A DNA stretch of 7,970 nucleotides, from assembly GCA_913052045.1 (NCBI GenBank), contig CAJXDJ010000036.1, positions 1-7,970 on the forward strand. The letters are read 5' to 3'. Below, one piece after another: positions 1 to 7,527 of the stretch. Both the position numbers and the translations under genes were made by a program. The notes below the pieces were generated by a model that saw nothing but the letters and a program-made list of their open reading frames with translations, had not been told where the DNA came from and searched no databases. The stretch is from an uncultured Dehalococcoidia bacterium (lineage in GTDB: Bacteria > Chloroflexota > Dehalococcoidia > Lucifugimonadales > GCA-2712585). Every line of letters begins with the position of its first letter. Within the stretch, counting starts at the first letter, position 1.

Positions 1-3000
1 TAGGCCGGTACAAGATTAATGGGCGATTGAATCTTAAGAAACCGGCGGATCAGCGGGTATTAGATCTAGATGATCTGATAGCAATAATACGAACCATGAT
101 CGAGCTTAATAATGGGGTAGGGAAACCGGATGATATAGACCACCTTGGAAATAGGCGTGTTCGATCGGTCGGCGAACTCGTTCAAAATCAAATGAGAGTG
201 GGACTATTGAGAATGGAAAGAATGGTGAAGGAGAGGATGACTCTTATTGATCCGGAGCAAGCTACTCCTCAGGCGTTGGTTAATATACGGCCGGTCGTAG
301 CGTCTGTCAGAGAATTTTTTGGAGGCTCTCAACTATCCCAATTTATGGATCAGACAAATCCATTGGCAGAATTGACTCATAAAAGGAGATTATCCGCACT
401 AGGCCCGGGTGGATTGTCCAGAGAAAGAGCAGGATTTGACGTTAGAGATGTTCACTTTTCTCATTACGGCAGGATCTGTCCTATCGAGACACCAGAAGGT
501 CCGAATATTGGCCTTTTAAGCTCCCTAGCCAGTTACGCTCGGATAAATTCATTTGGGTTTATCGAATCGCCCTACAGAAGAGTTTTAAAGGAACTCAACA
601 ATAGTGATCAGGATCTACTCGGCCGAAATTCGACCGAGCTGATTGTAGATGAAAGTGGGGTTACAATCATCAGGGCTGGAAGTAAGATCACTACACCAGC
701 TCTTAAGAAGTTGAGTGAACTGAGTAGACGCAAAATCGCTGTGCGTCCTTTCGTATCCCTAAAGGAGAAGGATATAGTCTACCTATCCGCTGATGTTGAA
801 GAAACTCAGATCATTGCACAGGCTAACATTCCATTGGACAAAAAGGCCCAAATAGTTGGGGACAAAGTGGAAGTTAGGGATGGAGATAATTATGCGGAAG
901 AATCCGCTGATCATATCGATTATATGGATGTATCACCTATGCAAATCATGAGCATATCTGCATCGTTGATACCATTCCTAGAACATGACGATGCAAATAG
1001 GGCATTAATGGGATCCAATATGCAAAGGCAGGCAGTACCTCTACTTAGGCCGCAGGCTCCCCTCATAGGGACCGGCATTGAGGCCAGGGTCGCTCAAGAT
1101 AGTGGTCAGGTGATTTTGTCTGAATTAGATGGTGTGGTCTCGTCTGTAACCGGAACTGAAGTGGTTGTTTCCAACGGACAAAATGAAAACAACCATTCCC
1201 ATAGACTGACAAAGTTTTCCAGAACTAATCAGGGGACTTGTTTTAATCAACGAGCCGTTGTGGAAAAGGGACAACACGTAGAGAAAGGAGACGTTCTAGC
1301 TGACAGCTCCTCCACTGAGGGGGGTGAATTAGCTTTGGGGAGAAATCTTTTAGTGGCTTTTATGAGTTGGGGTGGTTACAACTACGAGGACGCCATAATA
1401 TTGAGTGAGGATTTGGTTAAAAGAGACTCTTTTACCTCTATTCATGTTGAGAAGCACGAGATGGAAGCGAGGGAAACCAAATTAGGTCCAGAAGAGATTA
1501 CTCAAGATATTCCAAATGTTGGTGAAGAGAGTTTGATGGACCTTGACGAACGAGGAATAATTCGTATAGGAGCCAACGTTGGCCCAGGAGATATTCTTGT
1601 TGGTAAGGTTACTCCCAAGGGAGAAACTGAACTAACGGCCGAAGAAAAGCTACTTAGGGCAATTTTTGGTGAAAAATCTAGAGATGTCAAAGATACATCT
1701 CTTAGAGTGCCCCATGGAGAGCGTGGCAAAGTTATCGGCATGAAGATACTTTCTAAGGAAAACAAAGACGAGTTGCCTGCCGCCGTTAATGAAGCGGTTC
1801 GGGTTTGGGTAGCCCAAACAAGAAAGATTTCAGTTGGAGATAAGATGGCTGGTAGACATGGTAACAAGGGAGTAGTGGCACGGATTTTGCCGGTTGAAGA
1901 CATGCCGTATCTGCCGGATGGTACTCCCGTTGATATCATATTGAATCCTATCGGTGTGCCCTCCCGAATGAACTTGGGTCAAGTTTTAGAGACCCATTTA
2001 GGATGGGTAGCTAAGCACTTGAACTTCAGAGCCGTAACTCCTATTTTTGATGGTGCCACAGATATAGTCATTGAGGACGGATTGGCTAGAATTTGGTTCT
2101 TACAAGAATCCGGGTCACTATCATTCCAGCCTGGATTGGAACATCCCGAGATCGATTTAGAGAGAGCTAGTGACTGGCTAAAGTCGAAAGGGTATGATCC
2201 CGAAATCGTTTGGGATCTTTCAGTAACTGGTGAGGCTGGGCAAGTAGCATTAAAGATTTGGTTGGAAAATATGGGAATTCCTTCCCGTGATATGGATTTA
2301 AACCAATTGCAGGCAGAGGCGCTTAGGGTGCAAGAGGAAGAACGAGTGGCACCCCCCACGTTTGGAAAGAGTACTCTCTATGATGGCCAAACTGGAGAAC
2401 CATTCGGTCAACCGGTAACGGTGGGCTATATATATATGTTGAAGCTGGTTCACTTAGTGGAAGATAAAATACATGCCAGATCCACAGGCCCGTATTCTCT
2501 CATAACCCAGCAACCTCTTGGCGGGAAGGCACAGTTTGGTGGTCAGCGTTTTGGGGAGATGGAAGTGTGGGCCCTGGAAGCATATAGTGCTGCGTATAAC
2601 CTGCAGGAAGTCCTGACGGTAAAATCAGATGATGTCTCTGGAAGGGTTAAGACCTACGAAGCAATAGTTAAAGGAGAAGATATTGTACAGCCTGGGATTC
2701 CAGAATCCTTTAACGTTTTGGTAAAGGAATTGCAGAGTCTTGGCTTAGCCGTAGAGCTTTTACATGAAGAAGAACCAAATGGTTCGGTGGCGGAAGATGG
2801 CAAAACTGAAGAATTATCCGAGTTGGAACAGATAGAGGCCTTGGTTGGAGCTCAAGAGATTTCTGACGAAACACAATCTGCTGAAACGGCATTACTAACC
2901 GGTCTGAATAATTCCGAAGAGATATCGGATCTTGAAACGTCGGATGAAACGGGGAAAAACTCAGACTCAGAGGCTGAACATGATGTAGAGGACTTAGTTC

Positions 3001-3068
3001 AAGCGGAAGCGTTGACTGAGACTGAAGGATTGGTTGAGACAGAAAGACCTACTGATACTGCAGAGTAA
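1..3068 (+). CDS. rpoB: DNA-directed RNA polymerase subunit beta, 5'-truncated by window edge
   Basis: Beta subunit of bacterial RNA polymerase, which forms one side of the active-site cleft and the rifampicin pocket. The reading frame is open to the left edge: the first full codon is at base 3 and reads GRYKINGRLN, so the TTG at 27 is internal and not a start. 1021 full codons are visible and about 360-400 N-terminal residues are missing. The rifampicin region (about 315-450) has FGGSQLSQFMDQ, THKRRLSALGPGG and RERAGFDVRDVH. The residues matching E. coli D516, H526 and S531 are unchanged, and the alanine at the S522 position is also normal in Bacillus, so a rifampicin-sensitive type is inferred. 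The catalytic-site YED motif is at 1383-1391, and the lysines of GDKMAGRHGNKG are at 1842 and 1866. Only about 150 codons separate these sites, so the E. coli beta insertion there is absent. Near the end are GEPFGQPVTVGY, QPLGGKAQFGGQRFGEMEVW and PESFNVLVKELQSLG. Two additions stand out: about 102 residues at 2058-2363, and a 97-residue acidic tail at 2775-3065. rpoC follows after 34 bases. Confidence 0.98.
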   Translation, partial: GRYKINGRLNLKKPADQRVLDLDDLIAIIRTMIELNNGVGKPDDIDHLGNRRVRSVGELVQNQMRVGLLRMERMVKERMTLIDPEQATPQALVNIRPVVASVREFFGGSQLSQFMDQTNPLAELTHKRRLSALGPGGLSRERAGFDVRDVHFSHYGRICPIETPEGPNIGLLSSLASYARINSFGFIESPYRRVLKELNNSDQDLLGRNSTELIVDESGVTIIRAGSKITTPALKKLSELSRRKIAVRPFVSLKEKDIVYLSADVEETQIIAQANIPLDKKAQIVGDKVEVRDGDNYAEESADHIDYMDVSPMQIMSISASLIPFLEHDDANRALMGSNMQRQAVPLLRPQAPLIGTGIEARVAQDSGQVILSELDGVVSSVTGTEVVVSNGQNENNHSHRLTKFSRTNQGTCFNQRAVVEKGQHVEKGDVLADSSSTEGGELALGRNLLVAFMSWGGYNYEDAIILSEDLVKRDSFTSIHVEKHEMEARETKLGPEEITQDIPNVGEESLMDLDERGIIRIGANVGPGDILVGKVTPKGETELTAEEKLLRAIFGEKSRDVKDTSLRVPHGERGKVIGMKILSKENKDELPAAVNEAVRVWVAQTRKISVGDKMAGRHGNKGVVARILPVEDMPYLPDGTPVDIILNPIGVPSRMNLGQVLETHLGWVAKHLNFRAVTPIFDGATDIVIEDGLARIWFLQESGSLSFQPGLEHPEIDLERASDWLKSKGYDPEIVWDLSVTGEAGQVALKIWLENMGIPSRDMDLNQLQAEALRVQEEERVAPPTFGKSTLYDGQTGEPFGQPVTVGYIYMLKLVHLVEDKIHARSTGPYSLITQQPLGGKAQFGGQRFGEMEVWALEAYSAAYNLQEVLTVKSDDVSGRVKTYEAIVKGEDIVQPGIPESFNVLVKELQSLGLAVELLHEEEPNGSVAEDGKTEELSELEQIEALVGAQEISDETQSAETALLTGLNNSEEISDLETSDETGKNSDSEAEHDVEDLVQAEALTETEGLVETERPTDTAE
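3012..3065 (+). repeat. Three tandem 18-base units at the 3' end of rpoB
   Basis: The last 18 codons of rpoB read as three six-residue units: LTETEG, LVETER and PTDTAE, encoded at 3012-3029, 3030-3047 and 3048-3065. Units 1 and 2 match at 14 of 18 bases and units 1 and 3 at 11 of 18, counted by eye. The units lie wholly inside the low-complexity acidic tail and keep the frame up to the stop codon. A small in-frame duplication followed by divergence explains them; chance similarity within a Glu/Thr-rich tail is the alternative, mainly for unit 3. Confidence 0.55.
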
Positions 3069-3083
3069 TATAATTTTTTAGAT

Positions 3084-3090
3084 AAAGGGG
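3084..3090 (+). promoter_or_regulatory. Probable ribosome binding site of rpoC
   Basis: The purine run AAAGGGG ends 12 bases before the ATG at 3103, a slightly long spacing. An in-frame TAG at 3079-3081 rules out any earlier start, and there is no other start codon between it and 3103, so the ATG is the first possible rpoC start. The match to the usual GGAGG is partial. Confidence 0.6.
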
Positions 3091-3102
3091 TTAAGCGCAA
3101 AA

Positions 3103-6100
3103 ATGGTTGGAATAGCAGATAGAAACGACCTTCATTCGGTTAACTTTAATGCCATTAGGATATCTATAGCGTCTGCTGAACAAATTCGAAGTTGGTCTCA
3201 CGGCGAGGTCACAAAACCAGAGACTATCAACTACAGGACTCTGCGACCTGAAAAAGATGGACTCTTCTGTGAACGCATCTTTGGTCCCACCAAAGATTGG
3301 GAATGCTTTTGTGGCAAATATAAAAGGATTAGGTATAGAGGGGTAATCTGCGACAGATGTGGTGTGGAGGTTACCAGATCTCGTGTAAGACGGGAAAGAA
3401 TGGCACACATCGAATTGGCTGCCCCTGTTGCTCATATTTGGTTCAGTAAAGGAACACCAAGTAGGTTGGGTCTACTCATGGACCTTTCACCGCGAAACTT
3501 AGAACGGGTACTCTATTTTGCCCAGCACATAATTATTAAGGTTGATTCTGACCTCCGCGATTCTATCAAAGATCAAGAGAAGCAGAATTACGAACAAAAT
3601 GTCGAAACTATAAAAACCACATTTAGGAAATCCTTGAGCGAAGTTAGCGGTGTTTCGATAGAAGAAGATCTTCTTGAGGAAAGCGAACGGAACGTAGTGG
3701 GAAAATTAGACCTTACAGAAGAGATTAAAAGTGAAGTGGATGTTTTGTTACAAGGATTGGAACAAGAATTAAAAGATCTTCAGTCGGAATACGAAAATAA
3801 AGTTGATGAATTGGATGACTTAAGTCCACTACAACTGATCACAGAAGGAAGATTGAGGGAGCTGAGGGAAAAATTTGGAGATGATGTATTCCAGGCTGGG
3901 ATGGGTGCGGAAACCATAGCGGAATTCCTAAAGAGCATTGATTTGGCTGCCCTCAAGGAGTCGCTGCTTAATGAGATGCAGTCTACATCTGGGCAACGGC
4001 GAAAGAAAGCAATCAAACGTTTACGAATAGTAGAGACTTTCAGGAGAAGCGGGAATAGGATAGGGTGGATGATCTTGAAGGTTTTGCCTGTTTTGCCTCC
4101 AGAATTACGCCCCATGGTTCAGTTAGATGGAGGGCGTTTTGCTACCAGTGATCTGAATGACCTATATCGTCGAGTAATCAATCGTAATAACAGATTGAGA
4201 AGGCTAATGGAATTGGGAGCCCCGGAAATAATCGTTCGCAACGAAAAACGGATGTTGCAAGAGGCGGTAGACGCTTTGATAGACAACGGGCGAAGGGGCA
4301 GACCAATTCAAGGTAGTCATAATCATAAGCTGAAGTCATTGTCAGATCTACTGAGAGGTAAGCAAGGAAGATTCCGTCAAAATCTGCTAGGGAAACGAGT
4401 TGATTACTCTGGACGTTCGGTAATTGTAGTTGGACCAGAGTTAGAGCTTCATCAGTGTGGTTTGCCCAAACGCATGGCATTGGAGCTTTTTAAGCCATTT
4501 GTCATGCATAAACTGGTTATTTTGGGTATGAGTCCAAACATCAAATCCGCCAAGCGTATGGTAGAGAGGGCTTCAGATCATGTCTGGGATATCCTTGAAG
4601 ATGTTATTCGAGATCGCCCAGTACTTCTAAATAGAGCACCAACTCTCCATAGGTTAGGTATCCAAGCATTTATGCCAGTGTTAATTGAAGGTAGTGCTAT
4701 TCAACTTCATCCTTTGGTTTGCACCGCCTTTAATGCGGACTTTGACGGGGATCAAATGGCTGTGCATGTACCGCTTTCGCAGCTGGCAGTTAAAGAAGCG
4801 AAGGAAACAATGCTGAGTACTCGTAATATGCTTTCCCCTGCATCAGGAGAACCGTTAGTAGCACCAACTCTTGATATGGTCTTAGGTTGTTTCTATCTTA
4901 CCAACATTAGAAGTAAAGCAGTTGGTAGTGGTAAAACCTACATGTCCTTTGGTCAGGCCAAATTGGCATTTGACACGGGTTACCTCGATCTGCAGGCTGA
5001 GATTAAGGTGTGGAACTCTAGGGAAGATAATGGTTGGATCAACACATCAGTAGGGCGAGTTTTATTTAATGAGGTGCTTCCAGAAGAACTTAATTTTCGT
5101 AACCAAATTATCGACAAACAAGCGCTGAAGGATCTTACTGGAGAATGTTATAGAGTAATCGGTGCTGATAAGACTGCTTCTACTTTGGATAGGATAAAGA
5201 CCTTGGGGTTTCATTATGCGATGAAGTCCGGGATAACCATTGCTATTAACGATATTAGAGTATCACCGCGTAAGAAAGAGGTGATAGATACCGCTGAGAA
5301 ACAAATTGAGTCCTTTGCCAGTGATTATATGCAAGGACTTATGACGGAAGAAGAACGGTATGGCCATGCAGTAGACACATGGACAAATGCTAGTGATCAG
5401 ATGGAAGGAATAGTGAAAGATGAACTGAATAGTTACGGAGGGATTGCCGTCATGGCTATTTCCGGTGCCAAAGGAAATATTGCTCAGATTAAACAGATGG
5501 CGGGTATGCGTGGCCTCATGACTAATCCTAAAGGCAAAATTATTGATTTGCCCATTAAATCCAGCTTCAGGGAAGGACTCACTGCTTTGGAATATTTTAT
5601 ATCCACCCACGGAGCTAGGAAAGGTTTGGCTGATACGGCTCTGAGGACAGCTGACTCAGGGTACTTGACCCGTAGGCTAACAGACGTAAGTCAGGACGTA
5701 ATAATACTCATGGAGGACTGTGGAACGACTGAAGGAGTTTCGTTGATACCTACCTTAAATAATCCATTGGCGTCGTCCATGGAGGAACGGGCTCTTGGCC
5801 GTATGTCCGCTGGCCCAATAGTCAATCCTGAAACCGGTGAAATAATAATTGGTCGTAGTGAGGAGATAAGCGAGTCTGTTTTGGAAAGAATGAAGGAGTA
5901 TAAAGTTACTGAAATCCTGGTAAGATCCCCGTTGACATGCCAAACTCCCAGGGGTCTATGCCAGTTGTGTTATGGTCGCAGCCCGGCTACGGGACATTTA
6001 GTAAAAATGGGGGAGGCTGTTGGGATAATAGCTGCCCAAAGCATTGGCGAGCCTGGGACACAATTGACGATGAGAACGTTCCATACTGGTGGGGTAGCTG

Positions 6101-7245
6101 GTATAGATATAACTAGTGGCTTACCTAGAGTCGAGGAATTATTCGAGGCGCGAGTTCCAAAAGGCGCTGCTGTCCTATCGGATATAGACGGTAAGCTTGA
6201 GGTATTTGAGGAGCTTGACGGTCGTAGGTTAAAGGTCACGAATAGTGACGACTATCGTGAGGATTATATTGTGCCCGATAAATCAAAAGTTCTAGTCAAC
6301 AGTGGCCAGGAAATTGAAGCAGGCACAACAATGGCGGTACCATCTAAAATTAAGAAAGGGTCCGAAGAACAGACTTCAGGGGTAGTTTCTAATGTAGGTG
6401 GTAAGGTGCAAGTTAATGGTTCTACTATCTCTGTTATTTGGTCGGATGTCGAGGAGCGTGAATATTTTGTGCCGAGCTCATCGATACTGTTGGTGAATGA
6501 TGGTGAAGAGGTTATGGCGGGGGAGGCTCTCACCGCGGGCCCTCTAAATCCTCATGATATATTGAGAGTGAAGGGAAAAGAAGAAGTAGAGCGATATATG
6601 GTATCTGAGGTACAACGTGTGTATAGGTCTCAGGGTGTTTCGATCCATGATCGGCACATAGAAGTAGTCACAAGACAAATGATGAGAAGAGTTCATGTGG
6701 AAACCACTGGAGATACAGATTATATACCCGGACAAATCATCGACATCTTTGCATTCCAGAAGAAAAATGCAAAGATTCTTGCAGAAGGTGGAGAACCGGC
6801 AACGGCCAGGCCAGTTTTGTTAGGTGTGACAAGGTCTTCGCTTTTAACAGACAGTTTTCTGGCAGCAGCATCATTTCAAGAAACCACTAGGGTTTTGACA
6901 GAAGCCTCTGCTGCAGGTGCTGTAGATCGATTACGAGGATTAAAGGAGAATGTCATAATCGGAAGACTGATACCTGCTAGGACTCATGAGCCCCTACATT
7001 CCTCAGAGGAAGGCCTTTTGAGTGTTGATGATCTTACGTTGGATGATGTGGAATTGGGTTTGTTGTCTAGCGGTCTTTTAAATGATATATCGAATGGAGG
7101 GTCGGGCCAAGTTGTAGCTGATACTTCAGCTGATGATCTCCAGGATTCTATTGTTCGAACGGATGAAATAGTAGTTGAACAAGATATGGATGAGCCGACT
7201 AACGAACAGTTAGCGTCACTAGAGAACGAGGGAAGCCAGGAGTAA
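3103..7245 (+). CDS. rpoC: DNA-directed RNA polymerase subunit beta' (complete)
   Basis: Catalytic beta' subunit of RNA polymerase, 1380 residues (about 1200 in Bacillus, 1407 in E. coli). Zinc site 1 has C68, C70, C83 and C86 (CFCG...CDRC). Residues about 148-240 are an extra coiled-coil region. The switch/rudder region follows, with LLGKRVDYSGRSVIVVGPE near 4387-4440. The Mg-binding motif NADFDGD is at 544-550 with D546, D548 and D550. MAGMRGLM starts at 799, followed by the bridge-helix block with HGARKGLADTA at 837-847. Zinc site 2 is C873, C946, C953 and C956. The trigger loop starts after AAQSIGEPGTQ, with M990, R991 and H994; it lacks the large E. coli insertion. Residues 1022-1144 hold two similar barrel-like modules. 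The conserved end is ENVIIGRLIPA, then an 81-residue acidic tail. All catalytic and zinc residues are intact. The ATG at 3103 is the first possible start. It is 34 bases after rpoB and surely co-transcribed with it. The protein works in the nucleoid with alpha, beta, omega and sigma. Confidence 0.99.
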   Translation: MVGIADRNDLHSVNFNAIRISIASAEQIRSWSHGEVTKPETINYRTLRPEKDGLFCERIFGPTKDWECFCGKYKRIRYRGVICDRCGVEVTRSRVRRERMAHIELAAPVAHIWFSKGTPSRLGLLMDLSPRNLERVLYFAQHIIIKVDSDLRDSIKDQEKQNYEQNVETIKTTFRKSLSEVSGVSIEEDLLEESERNVVGKLDLTEEIKSEVDVLLQGLEQELKDLQSEYENKVDELDDLSPLQLITEGRLRELREKFGDDVFQAGMGAETIAEFLKSIDLAALKESLLNEMQSTSGQRRKKAIKRLRIVETFRRSGNRIGWMILKVLPVLPPELRPMVQLDGGRFATSDLNDLYRRVINRNNRLRRLMELGAPEIIVRNEKRMLQEAVDALIDNGRRGRPIQGSHNHKLKSLSDLLRGKQGRFRQNLLGKRVDYSGRSVIVVGPELELHQCGLPKRMALELFKPFVMHKLVILGMSPNIKSAKRMVERASDHVWDILEDVIRDRPVLLNRAPTLHRLGIQAFMPVLIEGSAIQLHPLVCTAFNADFDGDQMAVHVPLSQLAVKEAKETMLSTRNMLSPASGEPLVAPTLDMVLGCFYLTNIRSKAVGSGKTYMSFGQAKLAFDTGYLDLQAEIKVWNSREDNGWINTSVGRVLFNEVLPEELNFRNQIIDKQALKDLTGECYRVIGADKTASTLDRIKTLGFHYAMKSGITIAINDIRVSPRKKEVIDTAEKQIESFASDYMQGLMTEEERYGHAVDTWTNASDQMEGIVKDELNSYGGIAVMAISGAKGNIAQIKQMAGMRGLMTNPKGKIIDLPIKSSFREGLTALEYFISTHGARKGLADTALRTADSGYLTRRLTDVSQDVIILMEDCGTTEGVSLIPTLNNPLASSMEERALGRMSAGPIVNPETGEIIIGRSEEISESVLERMKEYKVTEILVRSPLTCQTPRGLCQLCYGRSPATGHLVKMGEAVGIIAAQSIGEPGTQLTMRTFHTGGVAGIDITSGLPRVEELFEARVPKGAAVLSDIDGKLEVFEELDGRRLKVTNSDDYREDYIVPDKSKVLVNSGQEIEAGTTMAVPSKIKKGSEEQTSGVVSNVGGKVQVNGSTISVIWSDVEEREYFVPSSSILLVNDGEEVMAGEALTAGPLNPHDILRVKGKEEVERYMVSEVQRVYRSQGVSIHDRHIEVVTRQMMRRVHVETTGDTDYIPGQIIDIFAFQKKNAKILAEGGEPATARPVLLGVTRSSLLTDSFLAAASFQETTRVLTEASAAGAVDRLRGLKENVIIGRLIPARTHEPLHSSEEGLLSVDDLTLDDVELGLLSSGLLNDISNGGSGQVVADTSADDLQDSIVRTDEIVVEQDMDEPTNEQLASLENEGSQE
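6166..6534 (+). repeat. Tandem duplicated barrel-sandwich-like module inside rpoC
   Basis: Two stretches of beta' resemble each other: residues 1022-1078 (6166-6336) and 1092-1144 (6376-6534). Both follow the same order: V-S-(D/N)-(I/V)-x-G-K-(L/V)-x-V, then a strand-rich part ending in Y-(I/F)-V-P, then (V/L)-L-V-N-x-G-x-E-(I/V)-x-A-G. They are joined by a Lys/Glu-rich linker (VPSKIKKGSEEQ). Bacillus and E. coli beta' have a single such module between LFEAR and the DILR/ELLK motif, judged from memory. The fold assignment is inferred from the strand and glycine pattern. DNA identity between the copies is low, so the duplication is old. Confidence 0.65.
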
Positions 7246-7280
7246 GGATTTGTTTCGGGGGTAGGTTGGGCGTCAGATCA

Positions 7281-7308
7281 TTGTCGTTTAGTCTGCTTTA
7301 GGGATAAT
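7281..7308 (+). promoter_or_regulatory. Possible sigma70-type promoter for tRNA-Val
   Basis: A -35-like TTGTCG at 7281-7286 (4 of 6 to TTGACA) and a -10-like GATAAT at 7303-7308 (5 of 6 to TATAAT) are separated by 16 bases. Transcription would begin near 7314-7316, giving a leader of about 22-24 bases before the mature tRNA 5' end at 7338, a normal arrangement for processing by RNase P. This rests only on consensus matching in a 92-base gap. Readthrough from rpoC is equally possible because no terminator is visible between them. Confidence 0.45.
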
Positions 7309-7337
7309 TGCACAAGGCATGGTTCATGTTCTTTAGT

Positions 7338-7414
7338 GGGCGGTTAGCTCAGATGGTTAGAGCACTGCGTTGACATCGCAGAGGTCACTGGTTCGAGTCC
7401 AGTATCGCCCACCA
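7338..7414 (+). tRNA. tRNA-Val (anticodon GAC)
   Basis: A full cloverleaf of 77 bases including an encoded CCA. The acceptor stem is 7338-7344 (GGGCGGT) with 7404-7410 (ATCGCCC), containing one G-T wobble. The D stem is GCTC/GAGC with GG in the loop. The anticodon stem is CTGCG/CGCAG (7365-7369 and 7377-7381) around the loop TTGACAT, placing anticodon GAC at 7372-7374. The variable loop is AGGTC, the T stem is ACTGG/CCAGT and the T loop is TTCGAGT. The discriminator is A7411 and CCA is 7412-7414. GAC reads GUC and, by wobble, GUU valine codons. No second copy of its 3' end occurs in the window, so there is no sign of an element integrated at this tRNA here. Confidence 0.97.
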
Positions 7415-7527
7415 CTCTTTTTGGCTTTCTGATATGGAAAACGGCGGAATTTACTACTCGATCTGATCACTACGATGTTGAATATTCTCGGAAAGCATTG
7501 AATCTGTGATGGGTAAGAGGAACTAGA

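Noticed and set aside
27..29. TTG as the start of the first gene
   Set aside because: The frame is open upstream to base 3 and encodes GRYKINGR, which fits RpoB immediately before this point, so the gene continues beyond the window.
2352..2357. C6 run and nearby TA dinucleotide run (2427-2437) in rpoB as frameshift or phase-variable sites
   Set aside because: The frame is intact through both, the runs encode conserved or normal residues (APPT; GYIYM), and they are too short to suggest programmed slippage.
1502..2359. Antisense open frames opposite rpoB (also 2710-2892)
   Set aside because: They lie opposite strongly conserved RpoB sequence, have Ser/Pro-rich low-complexity translations and no recognisable family or ribosome binding site.
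3069..3074. Perfect TATAAT between rpoB and rpoC, a possible internal promoter for rpoC
   Set aside because: There is no -35-like hexamer at 16-18 bases upstream (TTGAGA at 3034 is 29 bases away) and no extended -10 TG. The region is AT-rich, so a chance match is likely. The start would also fall almost on the ribosome binding site.
3091..6735. Antisense open frames opposite rpoC
   Set aside because: All are shadows of the conserved rpoC frame and match no known protein type; one simply overlaps the rpoC start.
7415..7527. Terminator for tRNA-Val or aroF in the convergent gap
   Set aside because: A T5 run follows the tRNA at about 7418-7422, but no separate hairpin precedes it. On the other strand only short palindromes (GAATATTC at 7480-7487, TGATCA) are seen, without a T run.
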